Shown piece after piece: positions 11,801 through 22,977 of a DNA stretch of 64,000 bases. A program made the translations under genes and the position numbers. Position 1 is the first letter of the stretch; every line of letters begins with the position of its first letter. The DNA is from Calliphora vicina (taxonomy: Eukaryota > Arthropoda > Insecta > Diptera > Calliphoridae). Location of the stretch: assembly GCF_958450345.1 (NCBI RefSeq), contig NC_088784.1, forward strand, positions 47,255,278-47,319,277. The letters are read 5' to 3'. The notes under the pieces are model-generated. The model searched no databases and was not told the DNA's origin. It saw only the letters and a list, made by a program, of their open reading frames with translations.

Positions 11801-14732
11801 AATGTTGTTCTACACAAGATTTTCTATAGAAAATGTTGTTCTACACAAGATTTTCTATAGAAAATATTGTACTACACAAGATTTTCTATAGAAAATATTG
11901 TACTACACAAGATTTTCTATAGAAAATATTGTACTACACAAGATTTTCTATAGAAAATATTGTACTACACAAGATTTTCTATAGAAAATATTGTACTACA
12001 CAAGATTTTCTATAGAAAATATTGTACTACACAAGATTTTCTATAGAAAATATTGTACTACACAAGATTTTCTATAGAATATATCGTCATACACAAGATC
12101 TTCTATAGAAAATATTGTTATACTCAAGATTTTCTACAGAAAATATTTTCTATAGAAAATATTGTTCTACACAAGATATTCTATAGAAAATGTTGTTCTA
12201 CACAAGATTTTCTATAGAAAATGTTGTTCTACACAAGATTTTCTATAGAAAATATTGTACTACACAAGATTTTCTATAGAAAATATTGTACTACACAAGA
12301 TTTTCTATAGAAAATATTGTACTACACAAGATTTTCTATAGAAAATATTGTTCTACACAAGATTTTCTATAGAAAATATCGTCATACACAAGATCTTCTA
12401 TAGAAAATATTGTTATACTCAAGATTTTCTATAGAAAATATTGTTATACTCAAGATTTTCTACAGAAAATATTTTCTATAGAAAATATTGTTCTACACAA
12501 GATTTTCTATAGAAAATGTTGTTCTACATAAGATTTTCTATAGAAAATATTGTTCTACACAAGATTTTCTACAGAAAATATTTTCTATAGAAAATATTGT
12601 TCTACACAAGATTTTCTACAGAAAATATTTTCTATAGAAAATATTGTTCTACACAAGATTTTCTATAGAAAATATTGTTCTACACAAGATTTTCTATAGA
12701 AAATATTGTTCTACACAAGATTTTCTATAGAAAATGTTGTTCTACACAAGATTTTCTATAGAAAATGTTGTTCTACACAAGATTTTCTATAGAAAATATT
12801 GTACTACACAAGATTTTCTATAGAAAATATTGTACTACACAAGATTTTCTATAGAAAATATTGTACTACACAAGATTTTCTATAGAAAATATCGTCATAC
12901 ACAAGATCTTCTATAGAAAATATTGTTATACTCAAGATTTTCTACAGAAAATATTTTCTATAGAAAATATTGTTCTACACAAGATTTTCTATAGAAAATA
13001 TTGTTCTACACAAGATTTTCTATAGAAAATGTTGTTCTACATAAGATTTTCTATAGAAAATATTGTTCTACACAAGATTTTCTATAGAAAATATTGTTCT
13101 ACACAAGATTTTCTATAGAAAATATTGTTCTACACAAGATTTTCTATAGAAAATATTGTTCTACACAAGATTTTCTATAGAAAATATTGTTCTACACAAG
13201 ATTTTCTATAGAAAATATTGTTCTACACAAGATTTTCTATAGAAAATATTGTTCTACACAAGATTTTCTATAGAAAATATTGTTCTACACAAGATTTTCT
13301 ATAGAAAATGTTGTTCTACACAAGATTTTCTATAGAAAATGTTGTTCTACACAAGATTTTCTATAGAAAATATTGTACTACACAAGATTTTCTATAGAAA
13401 ATATTGTACTACACAAGATTTTCTATAGAAAATATTGTACTACACAAGATTTTCTATAGAAAATATTGTACTACACAAGATTTTCTATAGAAAATATTGT
13501 ACTACACAAGATTTTCTATAGAAAATATTGTACTACACAAGATTTTCTATAGAAAATATTGTTCTACACAAGATTTTCTATAGAAAATATCGTCATACAC
13601 AAGATCTTCTATAGAAAATATTGTTATACTCAAGATTTTCTATAGAAAATATTGTTATACTCAAGATTTTCTACAGAAAATATTTTCTATAGAAAATATT
13701 GTTCTACACAAGATTTTCTATAGAAAATGTTGTTCTACATAAGATTTTCTATAGAAAATATTGTTCTACACAAGATTTTCTACAGAAAATATTGTTCTAC
13801 ACAAGAAAATACACAAGATTTTCTATAGAAAATATTGTTCTACACAAGATTTTCTATAGAAAATATTGTACTACACAAGATTTTCTATAGAAAATATTGT
13901 ACTACACAAGATTTTCTATAGAAAATATTGTACTACACAAGATTTTCTATAGAAAATATTGTTCTACACAAGATTTTCTATAGAAAATATTGTTCTACAC
14001 AAGATTTTCTATAGAAAATATCGTCATACACAAGATCTTCTATAGAAAATATTGTTATACTCAAGATTTTCTATAGAAAATATTGTTATACTCAAGATTT
14101 TCTATAGAAAATATTGTTATACTCAAGATTTTCTATAGAAAATATTGTTATACTCAAGATTTTCTATAGAAAATATTGTTATACTCAAGATTTTCTACAG
14201 AAAATATTTTCTATAGAAAATATTGTTCTACACAAGATTTTCTATAGAAAATGTTGTTCTACATAAGATTTTCTATAGAAAATATTGTTCTACACAAGAT
14301 TTTCTACAGAAAATATTTTCTATAGAAAATATTGTTCTACACAAGATTTTCTATAGAAAATATTGTTCTACACAAGATTTTCTATAGAAAATATTGTTCT
14401 ACACAAGATTTTCTATAGAAAATATTGTTCTACACAAGATTTTCTATAGAAAATATTGTTCTACACAAGATTTTCTATAGAAAATGTTGTTCTACACAAG
14501 ATTTTCTATAGAAAATGTTGTTCTACACAAGATTTTCTATAGAAAATGTTGTTCTACACAAGATTTTCTATAGAAAATGTTGTTCTACACAAGATTTTCT
14601 ATAGAAAATGTTCTACACAAGATATTGTTATAGACAAGATTTTCTACAGAAAATATTGTTATAGACAAGATTTTCTACAGAAAATATTGTTATAGACAAG
14701 ATTTTCTACAGAAAATGTTGTTCTACACAAGA
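8871..14732 (+). repeat. 31-bp palindromic satellite array (~5.9 kb)
   Basis: About 189 units of 31 bp. The core is the perfect 16-bp palindrome ATTTTCTATAGAAAAT, followed by a variable ATTGTTCTACACAAG linker. Linker variants (GTTCTAC, GTACTAC, GTTATACTC, CGTCATAC) occur in runs, and a short variant cassette with GATCTTCTATAG recurs at irregular intervals. A rare junction (ACACAAGAAAATACACAAG) at ~9942, ~11195 and ~13799 marks larger duplications with a 1253-bp shift between the first two. The left edge is more diverged than the centre, as expected for unequal exchange. ORFs here are artefacts that depend on CTACAG variants removing a TAG. Confidence 0.95.
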
Positions 14733-14734
14733 TT

Positions 14735-15035
14735 TTGACCTATATCTGTATTATGGATATCTAATGATAGATATTTCAAAGACCTTTGCAACGACGTATA
14801 TAAGACCATAGTAAGTTGGACCTACAATCGAAAAAATATTTTTTAACCCAAATTTTTTTTTTCACTAAATTTTAAAAAAAATTAAAAAACAATTTCGAGA
14901 AAAAATTCCAAAAAATTGGAAAAATAAAATTGAATTTGTGTTTACCTAAAAATATTTAAAATTTGTATTTTAAAGTATAATTTGGTGAAGGGTATTTAAG
15001 ATTCGGCACAGCCGAATATAGCTCTCTTACTTGTT
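14735..15035 (+). mobile_element. mini-me 3' end, first copy
   Basis: Contains ACCTATATCTG, then AAGTTGGACCTAC, AT-rich filler, GGTGAAGGGTATTTAAG and the terminal hairpin ATTCGGCACAGCCGAAT followed by CTCTTACTTGTTTT, the mini-me 3' signature. Confidence 0.8.
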
Positions 15036-15430
15036 TTACCTATATCTGGATTACTAAGACATTAATATAGACAATATGGATATCTAATGATAGATATTTC
15101 AAAGACATTTGCAACGACGTATATAAGACCATAGAAAGTTGGACCTATAATGGGTCAAAATCGGGAAAAAAATTTTGAACCAGATTTTTTTTTTTTTAAA
15201 AAATTAAAAAACAAAAAAAAAATTTTTAAAATTTAAAAAAAAAAAAAATTTTAATTTTTAAAAAAAAAAATTAAAATAATCGAAAAAATTTTTTTTTCCA
15301 AAAAATTCAAAAAACAATGGAAAAAAAATTAAATTTTGTTTACCTAAAAATATTTAAAATTTTGAAGTATAATTTGGTGAAGGGTATTTAAGATTCGGCA
15401 CAGCCGAATATAGCACTCTTACTTTTTTTA
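15036..15430 (+). mobile_element. mini-me 3' end, second copy
   Basis: A second, near-identical 3' part follows directly, ending in the same ATTCGGCACAGCCGAAT hairpin and CACTCTTACT. Two 3' ends in a row after three 5' starts (6126, 6811, 8554) show stacked nested insertions. Confidence 0.8.
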
Positions 15431-15472
15431 TTATAATGGTACTCTTTTTAATTTTCTATAACAATGGACTTA

Positions 15473-15838
15473 GAGCCAGTTTTTGACTTCGTATTTAAAT
15501 ATGAATTATATTTAAGTTCTATTTAAATACGAAAATGAGTTTCTCAGTGCGGGGCAATTGGAGCTTCTTTTGTGCATTTTCCTACCAATAATTTTATTGT
15601 TTAATAAACTTTTATTTCTTATTGGGCAAAATGTATCAATTTTTGTTTTGGTTGAACAGCTGTTTTAAGCAAAACTATCGATAAATTTTTGATATTTAGT
15701 AGTGCTACCACACTTTTATCTTATTTAAATAAGACAAATTATGTAGCACTGAAAAACTCAAACTGTATTTAAATACAACTTAATTTTAAGTTAAAATTAA
15801 CTAAATACGTATTTAAATAACAAGTCAAAAACTGGGCA
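15473..15838. mobile_element. PIF/Harbinger-like MITE, copy 1 (tandem pair)
   Basis: A 366-bp element with ends GAGCCAGTTTTTGACTT and AAGTCAAAAACTGGGCA, flanked by TTA (15470-15472, 15839-15841). It is an internally deleted version of copy 2. The 3-bp TTA duplication fits PIF/Harbinger. It inserted in the Helitron ~118-bp repeat at GGACTTAGAAACATG; the empty site is readable in the neighbouring unit near 16743. Confidence 0.8.
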
Positions 15839-15841
15839 TTA

Positions 15842-16393
15842 GAGCCAGTTTTTGACTTCGTATTTAAATATGAATTATATTTAAGTTCTATTTAAATACG
15901 AAAATGAGTTTCTCAGTGCTTTTTTAAATGATATTTAAATGGCCAACGTTGGTCATTTAAATTCTATTTAAGTTTCATAAACTACAATATGTTTTTGACA
16001 GCTGACTTTTGTTGTTTGGTTTTTTTCACTCTATTGTAGTAAAAAAAAAACAAACAACAGCGTCTTGCTAAAAAAAGCGTCTTGCAAAAACTACAATTCC
16101 GATGCGGGGCAATTGGAGCTTCTTTTGTGCATTTTCCTACCAATAATTTTATTGTTTAATAAACTTTTATTTCTTATTGGGCAAAATGTATCAATTTTTG
16201 TTTTGGTTGAACAGCTGTTTTAAGCAAAACTATCGATAAATTTTTGATATTTAGTAGTGCTACCATACTTTTATCTTATTTAAATAAGACAAATTATGTA
16301 GCACTGAAAAACTCAAACTGTATTTAAATACAACTTAATTTTAAGTTAAAATTAACTAAATACGTATTTAAATAACAAGTCAAAAACTGGGCA
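15842..16393. mobile_element. PIF/Harbinger-like MITE, copy 2 (tandem pair)
   Basis: A 552-bp element with the same ends as copy 1, flanked by TTA (15839-15841 and 16394-16396). The TTA between the two copies is shared, so the second insertion used the target duplication of the first. It has no coding capacity. Confidence 0.8.
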
Positions 16394-17860
16394 TTAGAAA
16401 CATGAAATTAAGCATACACGGTCCTAAGTCAGTGAGAATTCTAGGGGGAGATTTGTGGTACTTTTTCTTTAATCGAATGGTACTTTTTGTAATTTCTTCA
16501 CCAATGAACCTAGAAACATGAAATAAAGCTTACATGGGCCAGAGTGGGTGGGCATCTACAAGTGACTGTTTTTTGGTACTTTTTCTATATTATAATGGTA
16601 CTTTTTGAATTTTCTATAATAATGGGCCTAGAAATATGTAATTAAGCGTATATGGTCCTATGTGGGTGAAAATTCAAGCGGATACTTCATGGTACTTTTT
16701 CTTTATTATAATGGTACTTTTTTTTAATTTTGTATAACAACGGACTTAGAAACATGAAATTAAGCATACACGGTCCTAAGTCAGTGAGAATTCTAGGGGG
16801 AGCCTTTTTGGTACTTTTTCTCTATTCGAATGGTACTTTTTGTAATTTCTTCACCAATGAACCTAGAAACATGAAGTAAAGCTTATATGGACCGGAGTGA
16901 GGGAATCAACAAGTGCCTGATTTTTGGTTCTTTTTATATATTGTAGCGGTACTTTTTGAATTTTCTGTAATAATGGACATAAAAATATGAATTTAATCGT
17001 ATATGTTCTGAAGTGAGTGAGAATTCTAGGGGCAGACTTTTGGGTACTTTTTTTTTATTCTAATGGTACTTTTTTGAATTTTCTATAACAATGAACTTAG
17101 AAACATGATATTAAGCATATATGGTCCTAAGTGAGTGAGAATTCTAGGGATAGATTTTTTGGTACTTTTTTTTATTCGAATGGTACTTTTTGTAATTTCT
17201 TCACCAATTAACCTAAAACCATGAAATTAAGCTTATATGGGAGTGAGTGGGAAACCACAAGTCGGGGCTTTTTGGTACTTTTTATATATTCTAATGGTAC
17301 TTTTTGAATTTTCTGTAATAATGGACATAGAAATATGAAATTAGGCGTCTATGGTCCCAAGTGAGTGAAAATTCAAGGCCATACTTCTTTGTACTTTTTC
17401 TTTGTTCTCATATGTACTTTTGTGAATTTACTATAATAATGGACCTAGCGTTTCCAAACGAACAATTTCAAAACCGCTGTTTCGTTTTTTTTTTGGGTTT
17501 TGTGATAATTTTAAAATATTAATTGTTATAGAAACAAAATTAGTTGATAATATAGGAAATGCTATACAAATTTAAAATTCAAACTTGACGGGTTATGGTT
17601 TAGTGAATGCGAATTCAAAAGTGATAATCAATGGTACTATTTGTTTATTGCAATGGTACTTTTTGAATATTTTTTAATAATAAACCTAAAAATAATTTAA
17701 AATTAGGCACACATGATTCTGAATGAATTTGAATTCACAAAAGGTGACTTTAGTGGTAAATTTCTTTTGCATTTTCTATAATAATGGACCCATAAATATG
17801 AAATTAGACATTTACAATTAGATTCACAAAGGGAGACTTAATAGTACTATTTCATTCTTC
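16394..17860 (+). repeat. ~118-bp tandem repeat, right block, trimeric order
   Basis: Continuation of the 5400-6125 array. One monomer type with TAATTTCTTCACCAAT recurs at about 16475, 16829 and 17179, that is every ~352 bp, with two other monomer types between. This is a trimeric higher-order arrangement, fading toward the Helitron 3' end. Confidence 0.65.
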
Positions 17861-17896
17861 TAATTGGGGTGGCGAAGCGCACCGGGTCAGCTAGTA

Positions 17897-18389
17897 CCCA
17901 GCAAAAACTTCGCTTAAAAATCTACAATGTCTTTTTAATAATGTCTTTCTTAATAACTTACTTTTTAAGTAGTAAAGTCTAAAAAAACAAAACAAAAAAA
18001 CTGTTACTTTTTTTCAATTTGCACATTTTTTTATTGCATGTTTATTTTTAGAAAAACAGAAAAGAATATTGCATTACTGTGTGAAAACCATTATTTGACG
18101 CACAAAAATAATGAAATAACTAAGCAGTGGTTTAGTGAGTACAACAACAGACTAGCAAACGGATGGTTGGTGGTTCGACTCTTGGCTGCGACTTATTTTT
18201 TTTTTATTTCTTGTTTGCAAATACAAAATTTTATAAATAACTCACTAACAAAACAACTTAATTCCGGCCAAAATATAAAGGATTACTTTTGGGACATCGC
18301 GAACAAAAATAATGACTTCTTACAGTAGAAAAATAAGAAGTCGAATCGGCTTATTTTTCGGCTTATTTGTAAGTAAAGTTTTTGCTGGG
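17897..18389 (+). mobile_element. TIR element with internal tRNA-promoter-like boxes, copy 1
   Basis: A 493-bp element with TIRs CCCAGCAAAAACTT at both ends, flanked by TA (17895-17896, 18390-18391). The interior has TGGTTTAGTGAGT (18128-18140), resembling a Pol III A box, and GGTTCGACTC (18172-18181), a good B-box match. The GCAG just before the A box can pair with CTGC after the B box, as in an acceptor stem, but the rest does not fold into a proper tRNA. A 96-codon ORF (18038-18328) runs through it and is probably incidental. Copy 2 is at 33598-34067 in reverse. Confidence 0.7.
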
Positions 18390-18391
18390 TA

Positions 18392-18880
18392 TGTAATAAA
18401 ATCTTTATTTATTAACAAACCTCAATGAAATTTTCAACGTTTTTTATATTTGTCATTCTAAATAACAATTATTAGTTATCTAACTAACAAATTCGAATCC
18501 ATTCGGTCGAAAAGTGCGGCCTATATTTTTAAAAAAGGGGGCCAAGGTATGGCAAAAATTTTAAATTTCAATTTTCAAATGCCTATAACTAGCACACACA
18601 TGCATGTTTTTCAAGACCTGGCCGAGCTTTCCAAAAATGTAAAAATCTTTGAAATCGGATGGGAAACAAAAAAATGGCACATGTTTAAAAATTTTACATG
18701 TTGAAAGTACCCAACTTTGAGCCCCCATAGCGCCGCCGCTGGACCATTTGCAGGGTCCATTTTAATAACTTAAACTCGAATAGTCCTTGTCTACGCCCAT
18801 GTCAAATATCATCCTGATCGGATAAGCCGTTTAGAAATGCCAGATTTATTTCCAAAAAATTTCGATTCTGCCCCACTGTG
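18392..18880 (-). mobile_element. Right arm of CACAGTGGGGC long-TIR element
   Basis: Reverse-complement counterpart of 2980-3410, ending GCCCCACTGTG. It pairs with the arm at 2980 across the Helitron and the 17897 element. Together the two arms give an original element of about 1.7 kb. Confidence 0.6.
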
Positions 18881-19020
18881 CGTTAGCGGTCCAACACCAG
18901 TCGAAGTCTTTTGTTCATCTTATATTAATTTATATGTTTATGTTAAAACTTACGATAAAATAACTCAAACATGGAGCAGTGAGTAAGCAGTATTTAATCG
19001 ATTAACCGATTCATTTTGGT

Positions 19021-19393
19021 AGTGTTAGGATTTAAATGAAACCACCATTGTTAGATTCTATACAGCTTTTATTCAGACGCCATAAGCTTAAAAACTAAAT
19101 TAATCTAGAATATACAAGAGTTGCCTTATTCGCATTAAAATAGTATAAAATTCAGTGTTGTATTATTTAACTCACAGACACAACAGCTCTTCCCCCTATA
19201 TAAAGTTTCGTAATTTAATCCATATACAATAATATAAACTTCAATCTTACAATTCAATTCGACTTATAATTCAGACTCTTTCTGTGTTCAGTCAATTTCA
19301 AAATCATCTAAATACTTCGTTTTCTGCCTGATTCTTACAGGTCGGGTAGGTTCCTTCATTACGGTTACGTCCGGTGCGGTGGTGCCTGTATAC
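19021..19393 (-). repeat. LTR of the gypsy element (3' side), split by a MITE
   Basis: Shares TTAGGATTTAAAT and AAACCACCATTGTTAGATTC with 22811-22848 at the other end of the element. The inner LTR boundary is not definable because the partner LTR is truncated; LTR or UTR sequence resumes after the MITE at about 20193. Confidence 0.65.
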
Positions 19394-20184
19394 TAGGGTA
19401 TTCAATTAATCGGGTTTCTGATTTAATCGGTTAATCGAGCAAATAATTAATCGGGGTTTAGATTTAATCGGTTAATAATCGGTTAATTTTAAATTATTCG
19501 ATTAACCGAATAATTTCTATTTAAATATTAAACTGAAACTAAATCACGAATTTTGTGTACTTATTGAAGTGTTTTATTAATAAAAAGAACAAAAACATAA
19601 AAAATAAACAAAACAAAACAACAATTCAACCAAAAAGTAAATAATTTTCTTTAGTTTTAATAAAACTCGACTTGGAAAAAACTCTCTCGCTGATTGTAGA
19701 TGTTGGAGAAATCGAAAGCAAGACGTGATAAATAATATCCAATTTGTCAGTTATTTTTTTAGTTTTTTCTAAGCATATAAAATCCTCCATTATACCATAG
19801 GAGTCCTTTTTAGATTTTAAATACTTTTAATAATTTCTATAAGTTCTGATAAAAACTCGTTTCAGTAGTGTCTCCAGTTTCGTCTATTATCATGATAATA
19901 AATTAAATATATGTATCAGTTATTATACTCACTAAACATATTTCTTGAATGTTCGAAAAAATATGAAATTTTACTTTGATTTGTATTTGAATTAAAATGA
20001 AAAATTAAAAACCAAAAATATATGTTAAAGTGCAAAAAAAAAGAAATTTCGGTTAATCGGTTAACCGACACAAATTAATCGGTTTATTCGTTATTTGAAA
20101 ATCGGTAATTTTGAATTATTCGAACAGTTAACCGACCAAAATTAATCGGTTAACCGATTAACGGTTAACCGATTGAATACCCTA
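19394..20184. mobile_element. hAT-like MITE
   Basis: A 791-bp element with TIRs TAGGGTATTCAATTAATCGG and a perfect 8-bp duplication CTGTATAC (19386-19393, 20185-20192). The subterminal regions are dense in TTAATCGGTTAA-type motifs. The TIR start TAGGG and the 8-bp duplication fit hAT. A rearranged second copy is at 23572-23933, and scattered similar motifs occur near 18995, 32265 and 45230. Confidence 0.8.
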
Positions 20185-20344
20185 CTGTATACTCGAGTGG
20201 TGATTCTGCAGGTAAACACTCCGATAAATCAATACTTTGTTCCTTTCTGTTTGGTTCGGGTTCCATTTCATTATCATTTGTTTTACGTTCAAATTCTCCA
20301 GTATCAGTGCGCTCATCTAAATGTTTCCTATTCTCCATACAGTT

Positions 20345-20713
20345 TCAAATCTTTCTCATTTGGTCAACATGCCGCTTCCACACACGGCCGTCATCTAACA
20401 ATATCTCATAATTCAATTCGGCAGTTCTTGTTTTCACTCTGCCAAATTTCCATTTGTCGTTTGAGAAGTAGTCTCTCACTGCCACTCTATCTTCCTCCTC
20501 AAAATGTTTTGTTGTCGTACTTTCGCATTCATCTCCATTTTTCATTTTGGTGTTTTGTGGTAGTAATAAGTCTAAACGGTTCAGTATCTGTCTGCCTAGC
20601 ATTAACATCGATGGAGACTTTCCCGTTTCCATGTGAATGGAACAGCAATAAGAAAGCAAAATTTTCGTCACTGCACTTTTAAAGTTTTGAGGTGTACATC
20701 TGAATGATTTCAA
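20345..20713 (-). pseudogene. Gypsy integrase C-terminal fragment
   Basis: A 122-residue ORF. GKSPSMLMLGRQILNRLDLL and VRDYFSNDKWKFGRV match the post-core region of Ty3/gypsy integrases. The DDE catalytic core and the zinc-binding N-terminus are missing. The fragment sits just downstream (minus strand) of the truncated RT, so the loss is an internal deletion of RNase H plus most of integrase. Confidence 0.75.
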
Positions 20714-20816
20714 TTTATTTGTTGCCCATTTGTTGCCGGATGATATGGAGATCCTTGTTTAATAATACTCAATTTCCGTTTACATCCAGTCTAACTTTTC
20801 AACATTTATTCTCATA

Positions 20817-21293
20817 TTATGTTCCTTCAAACGTTTTAATACATCTTCTATTCTTAATTTTGATATCATCGAGGAACACAGACACGCCTGGAATATCACG
20901 AAGTAGCCGTTCGATGAAACGTTGCCATATTGCAGGTGCACAAGCTACTCCAAACATCATTCGGGTAGGTCTAAATAGTCCTTTGTGAGTTTTGATGGTT
21001 AAGTAATGGCGGTCCTCTGGATGTACTTCCAATTGTAAATAGGCTTGACGCAAATAAATCGTTGTGAACTTTTCGCCACCTGATATTGCACTGAATAGTT
21101 CCCCCATGGTGGGTAAAGGATGTTCGTCAATCATCATGATTGGGTTAATGGTTATTTTGTAATCACCACCTATGCGTACACGTCTATCTTTTTTTGGAAC
21201 TACCACTATTGGTGTGGCCCACTCATTCGAGTCAACTTTTTCCAATAACCCCATCTCAACTTGTCTTTGAAGCTCTTCCTCTATCGAATCCAA
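20817..21293 (-). pseudogene. Gypsy reverse transcriptase fragment
   Basis: A 158-residue ORF with the N-terminal part of a Ty3/gypsy RT: PIVVVPKKD, then TTIYLRQAYLQL, GLFRPTRMMFGVACAPA and VFLDDI. The DD pair of the active site is present (FLDD). The first catalytic aspartate, normally LDL in motif A, is replaced by tyrosine (IYL), so the enzyme would be inactive even without the truncation. The reading frame shifts relative to the upstream gag-protease ORF, overlapping it by about 13 bases. The ORF ends soon after the active site and has lost the thumb and RNase H. Confidence 0.85.
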
Positions 21294-22228
21294 AAGGGAA
21301 CCCTTCTCGCCTTATAAAACTTTGGAGTAGCTGCCGGTTTCGAATTAATTATCGCTTGGTAGCCACTAATTTTTCCCATCGTTTGCGATTGTAATAAAGA
21401 GAATCTTTTTAGTATTTCATGTAATTTCACCTTGACATCAATTTTGGCATTACTTTTTATATTATTCACTTGTGCCTCCATATTTCTGAGGATATCAGCC
21501 CAGTCCCGACCAAGTAATGGTCCCCTATTGGACTTTACCACATACAACTTCAACGGTGACGAGACCTTATTTTCTGGCAATTGTACTGATACCAACAAAT
21601 ATCCCACACATTCTATTGGCGTATTGCAGTAACTATAAAGCTGCGTATCGTTTCTGAACATTTGTGATTTACCAAAGTATTTTTCTGCATCAGCAACACT
21701 CAAAAGAGTCACGGCCGCACCTGTGTCGATTTCAAAATTTATTAGTATTCTATTAACTATAAAATTGCAAAATAATTTGGAACAATCACTGTTTGATTTA
21801 CCCTCAACTTTTCCTACCACACCTTCATAAATTTGTAGCATTTCCTCCCTTGAATCCTCCTCTTCCACCTCGATTTGATTCAACTGTCGTTTGCCTTTCA
21901 AACATACCCTTTTTAGGTGACCTTTCAAACCACAAAAACTGCAAACTATCTCCTTATGCCTGCATTCGTTAGCTAAATGTTGACTGTTTCCGCAGCGATA
22001 GCTGTATCTTCTTGTCAATGGTTTTTGTGACTTCTCCGATTTCTTCTCTTTCGCATTGCAATTACCGGCCACCATATCTATTGTTGTTTCGCTGGGCACT
22101 GTTTGCCGCATCACCACCCCTCCTTTTTCAGTACATTCATTCGCAGTAGCAAGGGCTGTTTCCAAAGTCAGCTCACATTTTTCTAATAGTCTACTCTGTA
22201 TTTTTTTGATTTTTAAGTCCGAAAACAA
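21281..22228 (-). pseudogene. Gypsy gag C-terminus, zinc knuckle and protease
   Basis: A 315-residue ORF. Residues ~79-109 form two knuckles: the first lacks one cysteine (CGNSQHLANEC), the second is a perfect CX2CX4HX4C (CSFCGLKGHLKRVC). Residues ~167-177 contain IDTGAAVTLLS, the aspartic protease active site. LLGRDW at ~238-243 is the usual protease C-terminal motif, and the ORF ends in the RT-proximal linker. It is continuous in content with the gag ORF at 22191-22652 but in another frame, so a frameshift separates them. Confidence 0.85.
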
Positions 22229-22652
22229 ATTGGTATCGCAAGGCTATACTTAAATGCGTCCCAAAATTACAATGTGTCGCCATCTTCCTTAACCCAATTA
22301 AATACTCCTCACACGACACCGTCTCCTTTTGTTTCCGTAAGTGGAACCTGTAGTTTTCCAAAATTTCATTGGGTTTCGGATCGTAATATTCAGTAAGAAT
22401 TGCTTTAATTTCATCATACGTCTTATTTTCCGGGACTTCTGGTAGCAGCTTGTCACACAACAAATAATACGTGTTCATGCCTATGTAATAAAGTAGAAAC
22501 AATTTCTTTTTCATGATATCGCAATCAAAAATCCCCAAAGCCGTCTCAAATCGTGCAACCCAGCGTATCCATGTTGATACACTTGCGTCAAACGCTTCCA
22601 CTCTGAAGGCGGTGCTGGTTGTAAATTGTGCACTTGTATTTGGCAGCGCCAT
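22191..22652 (-). pseudogene. Gypsy gag N-terminal part
   Basis: A 153-residue ORF beginning MALPNTSAQF shortly after the primer-binding site, as expected for gag. Features typical of retrotransposon gag proteins include FDASVSTWIRWVARFETAL near the start, LLYYIGMNTYYLL and YDEIKAILTEYYDPKP in the middle, and EEYLIGLRKMATHCNFG near the end. The frame breaks at about 22200-22228, where the next ORF takes over. The start fits the upstream PBS and leader. Confidence 0.8.
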
Positions 22653-22848
22653 TTTGTAATTATATATTTAGTACATGTGTATTTTACGTATCAAATGTAA
22701 GTTCGTGTATTTTACAACTGCTTCTGACTTTCTTTTGTATTCTCACATATAAATAATTGCCAGTATTTAGGTTTGTACTTATCCTTATATTTTTATCCTC
22801 GTCGCCAATTATTAGGATTTAAATTAAACCACCATTGTTAGATTCTGC

Positions 22849-22977
22849 AATGTTCTATGATAACCTTTGTCCTAATGAATCGGAGGACTGAAACGAGTCT
22901 TTTATCAGAACTTAACAAAACTATTAAAGTATTCAAAATCTCAAAAAATCCAAAATGGACTCCAATGCACAGTGGGG
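22849..22977. other. Short spacer, nothing seen
   Basis: Sequence between the truncated LTR and the next TIR element, without recognised features. Confidence 0.4.

Larger units (their letters stand above)
19021..22848 (-). mobile_element. Degraded Ty3/gypsy LTR retrotransposon
   Basis: A minus-strand element with order gag, zinc knuckle, protease, RT and an integrase C-terminal remnant. One LTR begins on the plus strand at 19021 (TGTTAGGATTTAAATGAAAC) and is split by the hAT-like MITE at 19394. The other survives only as ~40 bp (22808-22848) next to a likely primer-binding site TGGCGACGAGG (22797-22807, minus strand). RNase H and most of the integrase are deleted between ~20714 and 20817. 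It cannot move by itself. Confidence 0.85.

Noticed and set aside
9640..13890. ORFs of 63-116 codons with a 31-residue period
   Set aside because: The 31-bp satellite cycles through three frames; the ORFs stay open only where CTACAG variants replace CTATAG.
8871..14732. CRISPR-like appearance (short repeats at regular intervals)
   Set aside because: There are no unique spacers. It is a contiguous 31-bp tandem satellite in an animal genome.
18121..18190. Possible tRNA gene
   Set aside because: A- and B-box-like motifs are present, but the T, D and anticodon arms do not fold properly and the sequence is inside a repeated TIR element.
18038..18328. 96-codon ORF in the 17897 TIR element
   Set aside because: It runs through the tRNA-like segment and is not conserved in content with any family I know; it is incidental to a repeat.
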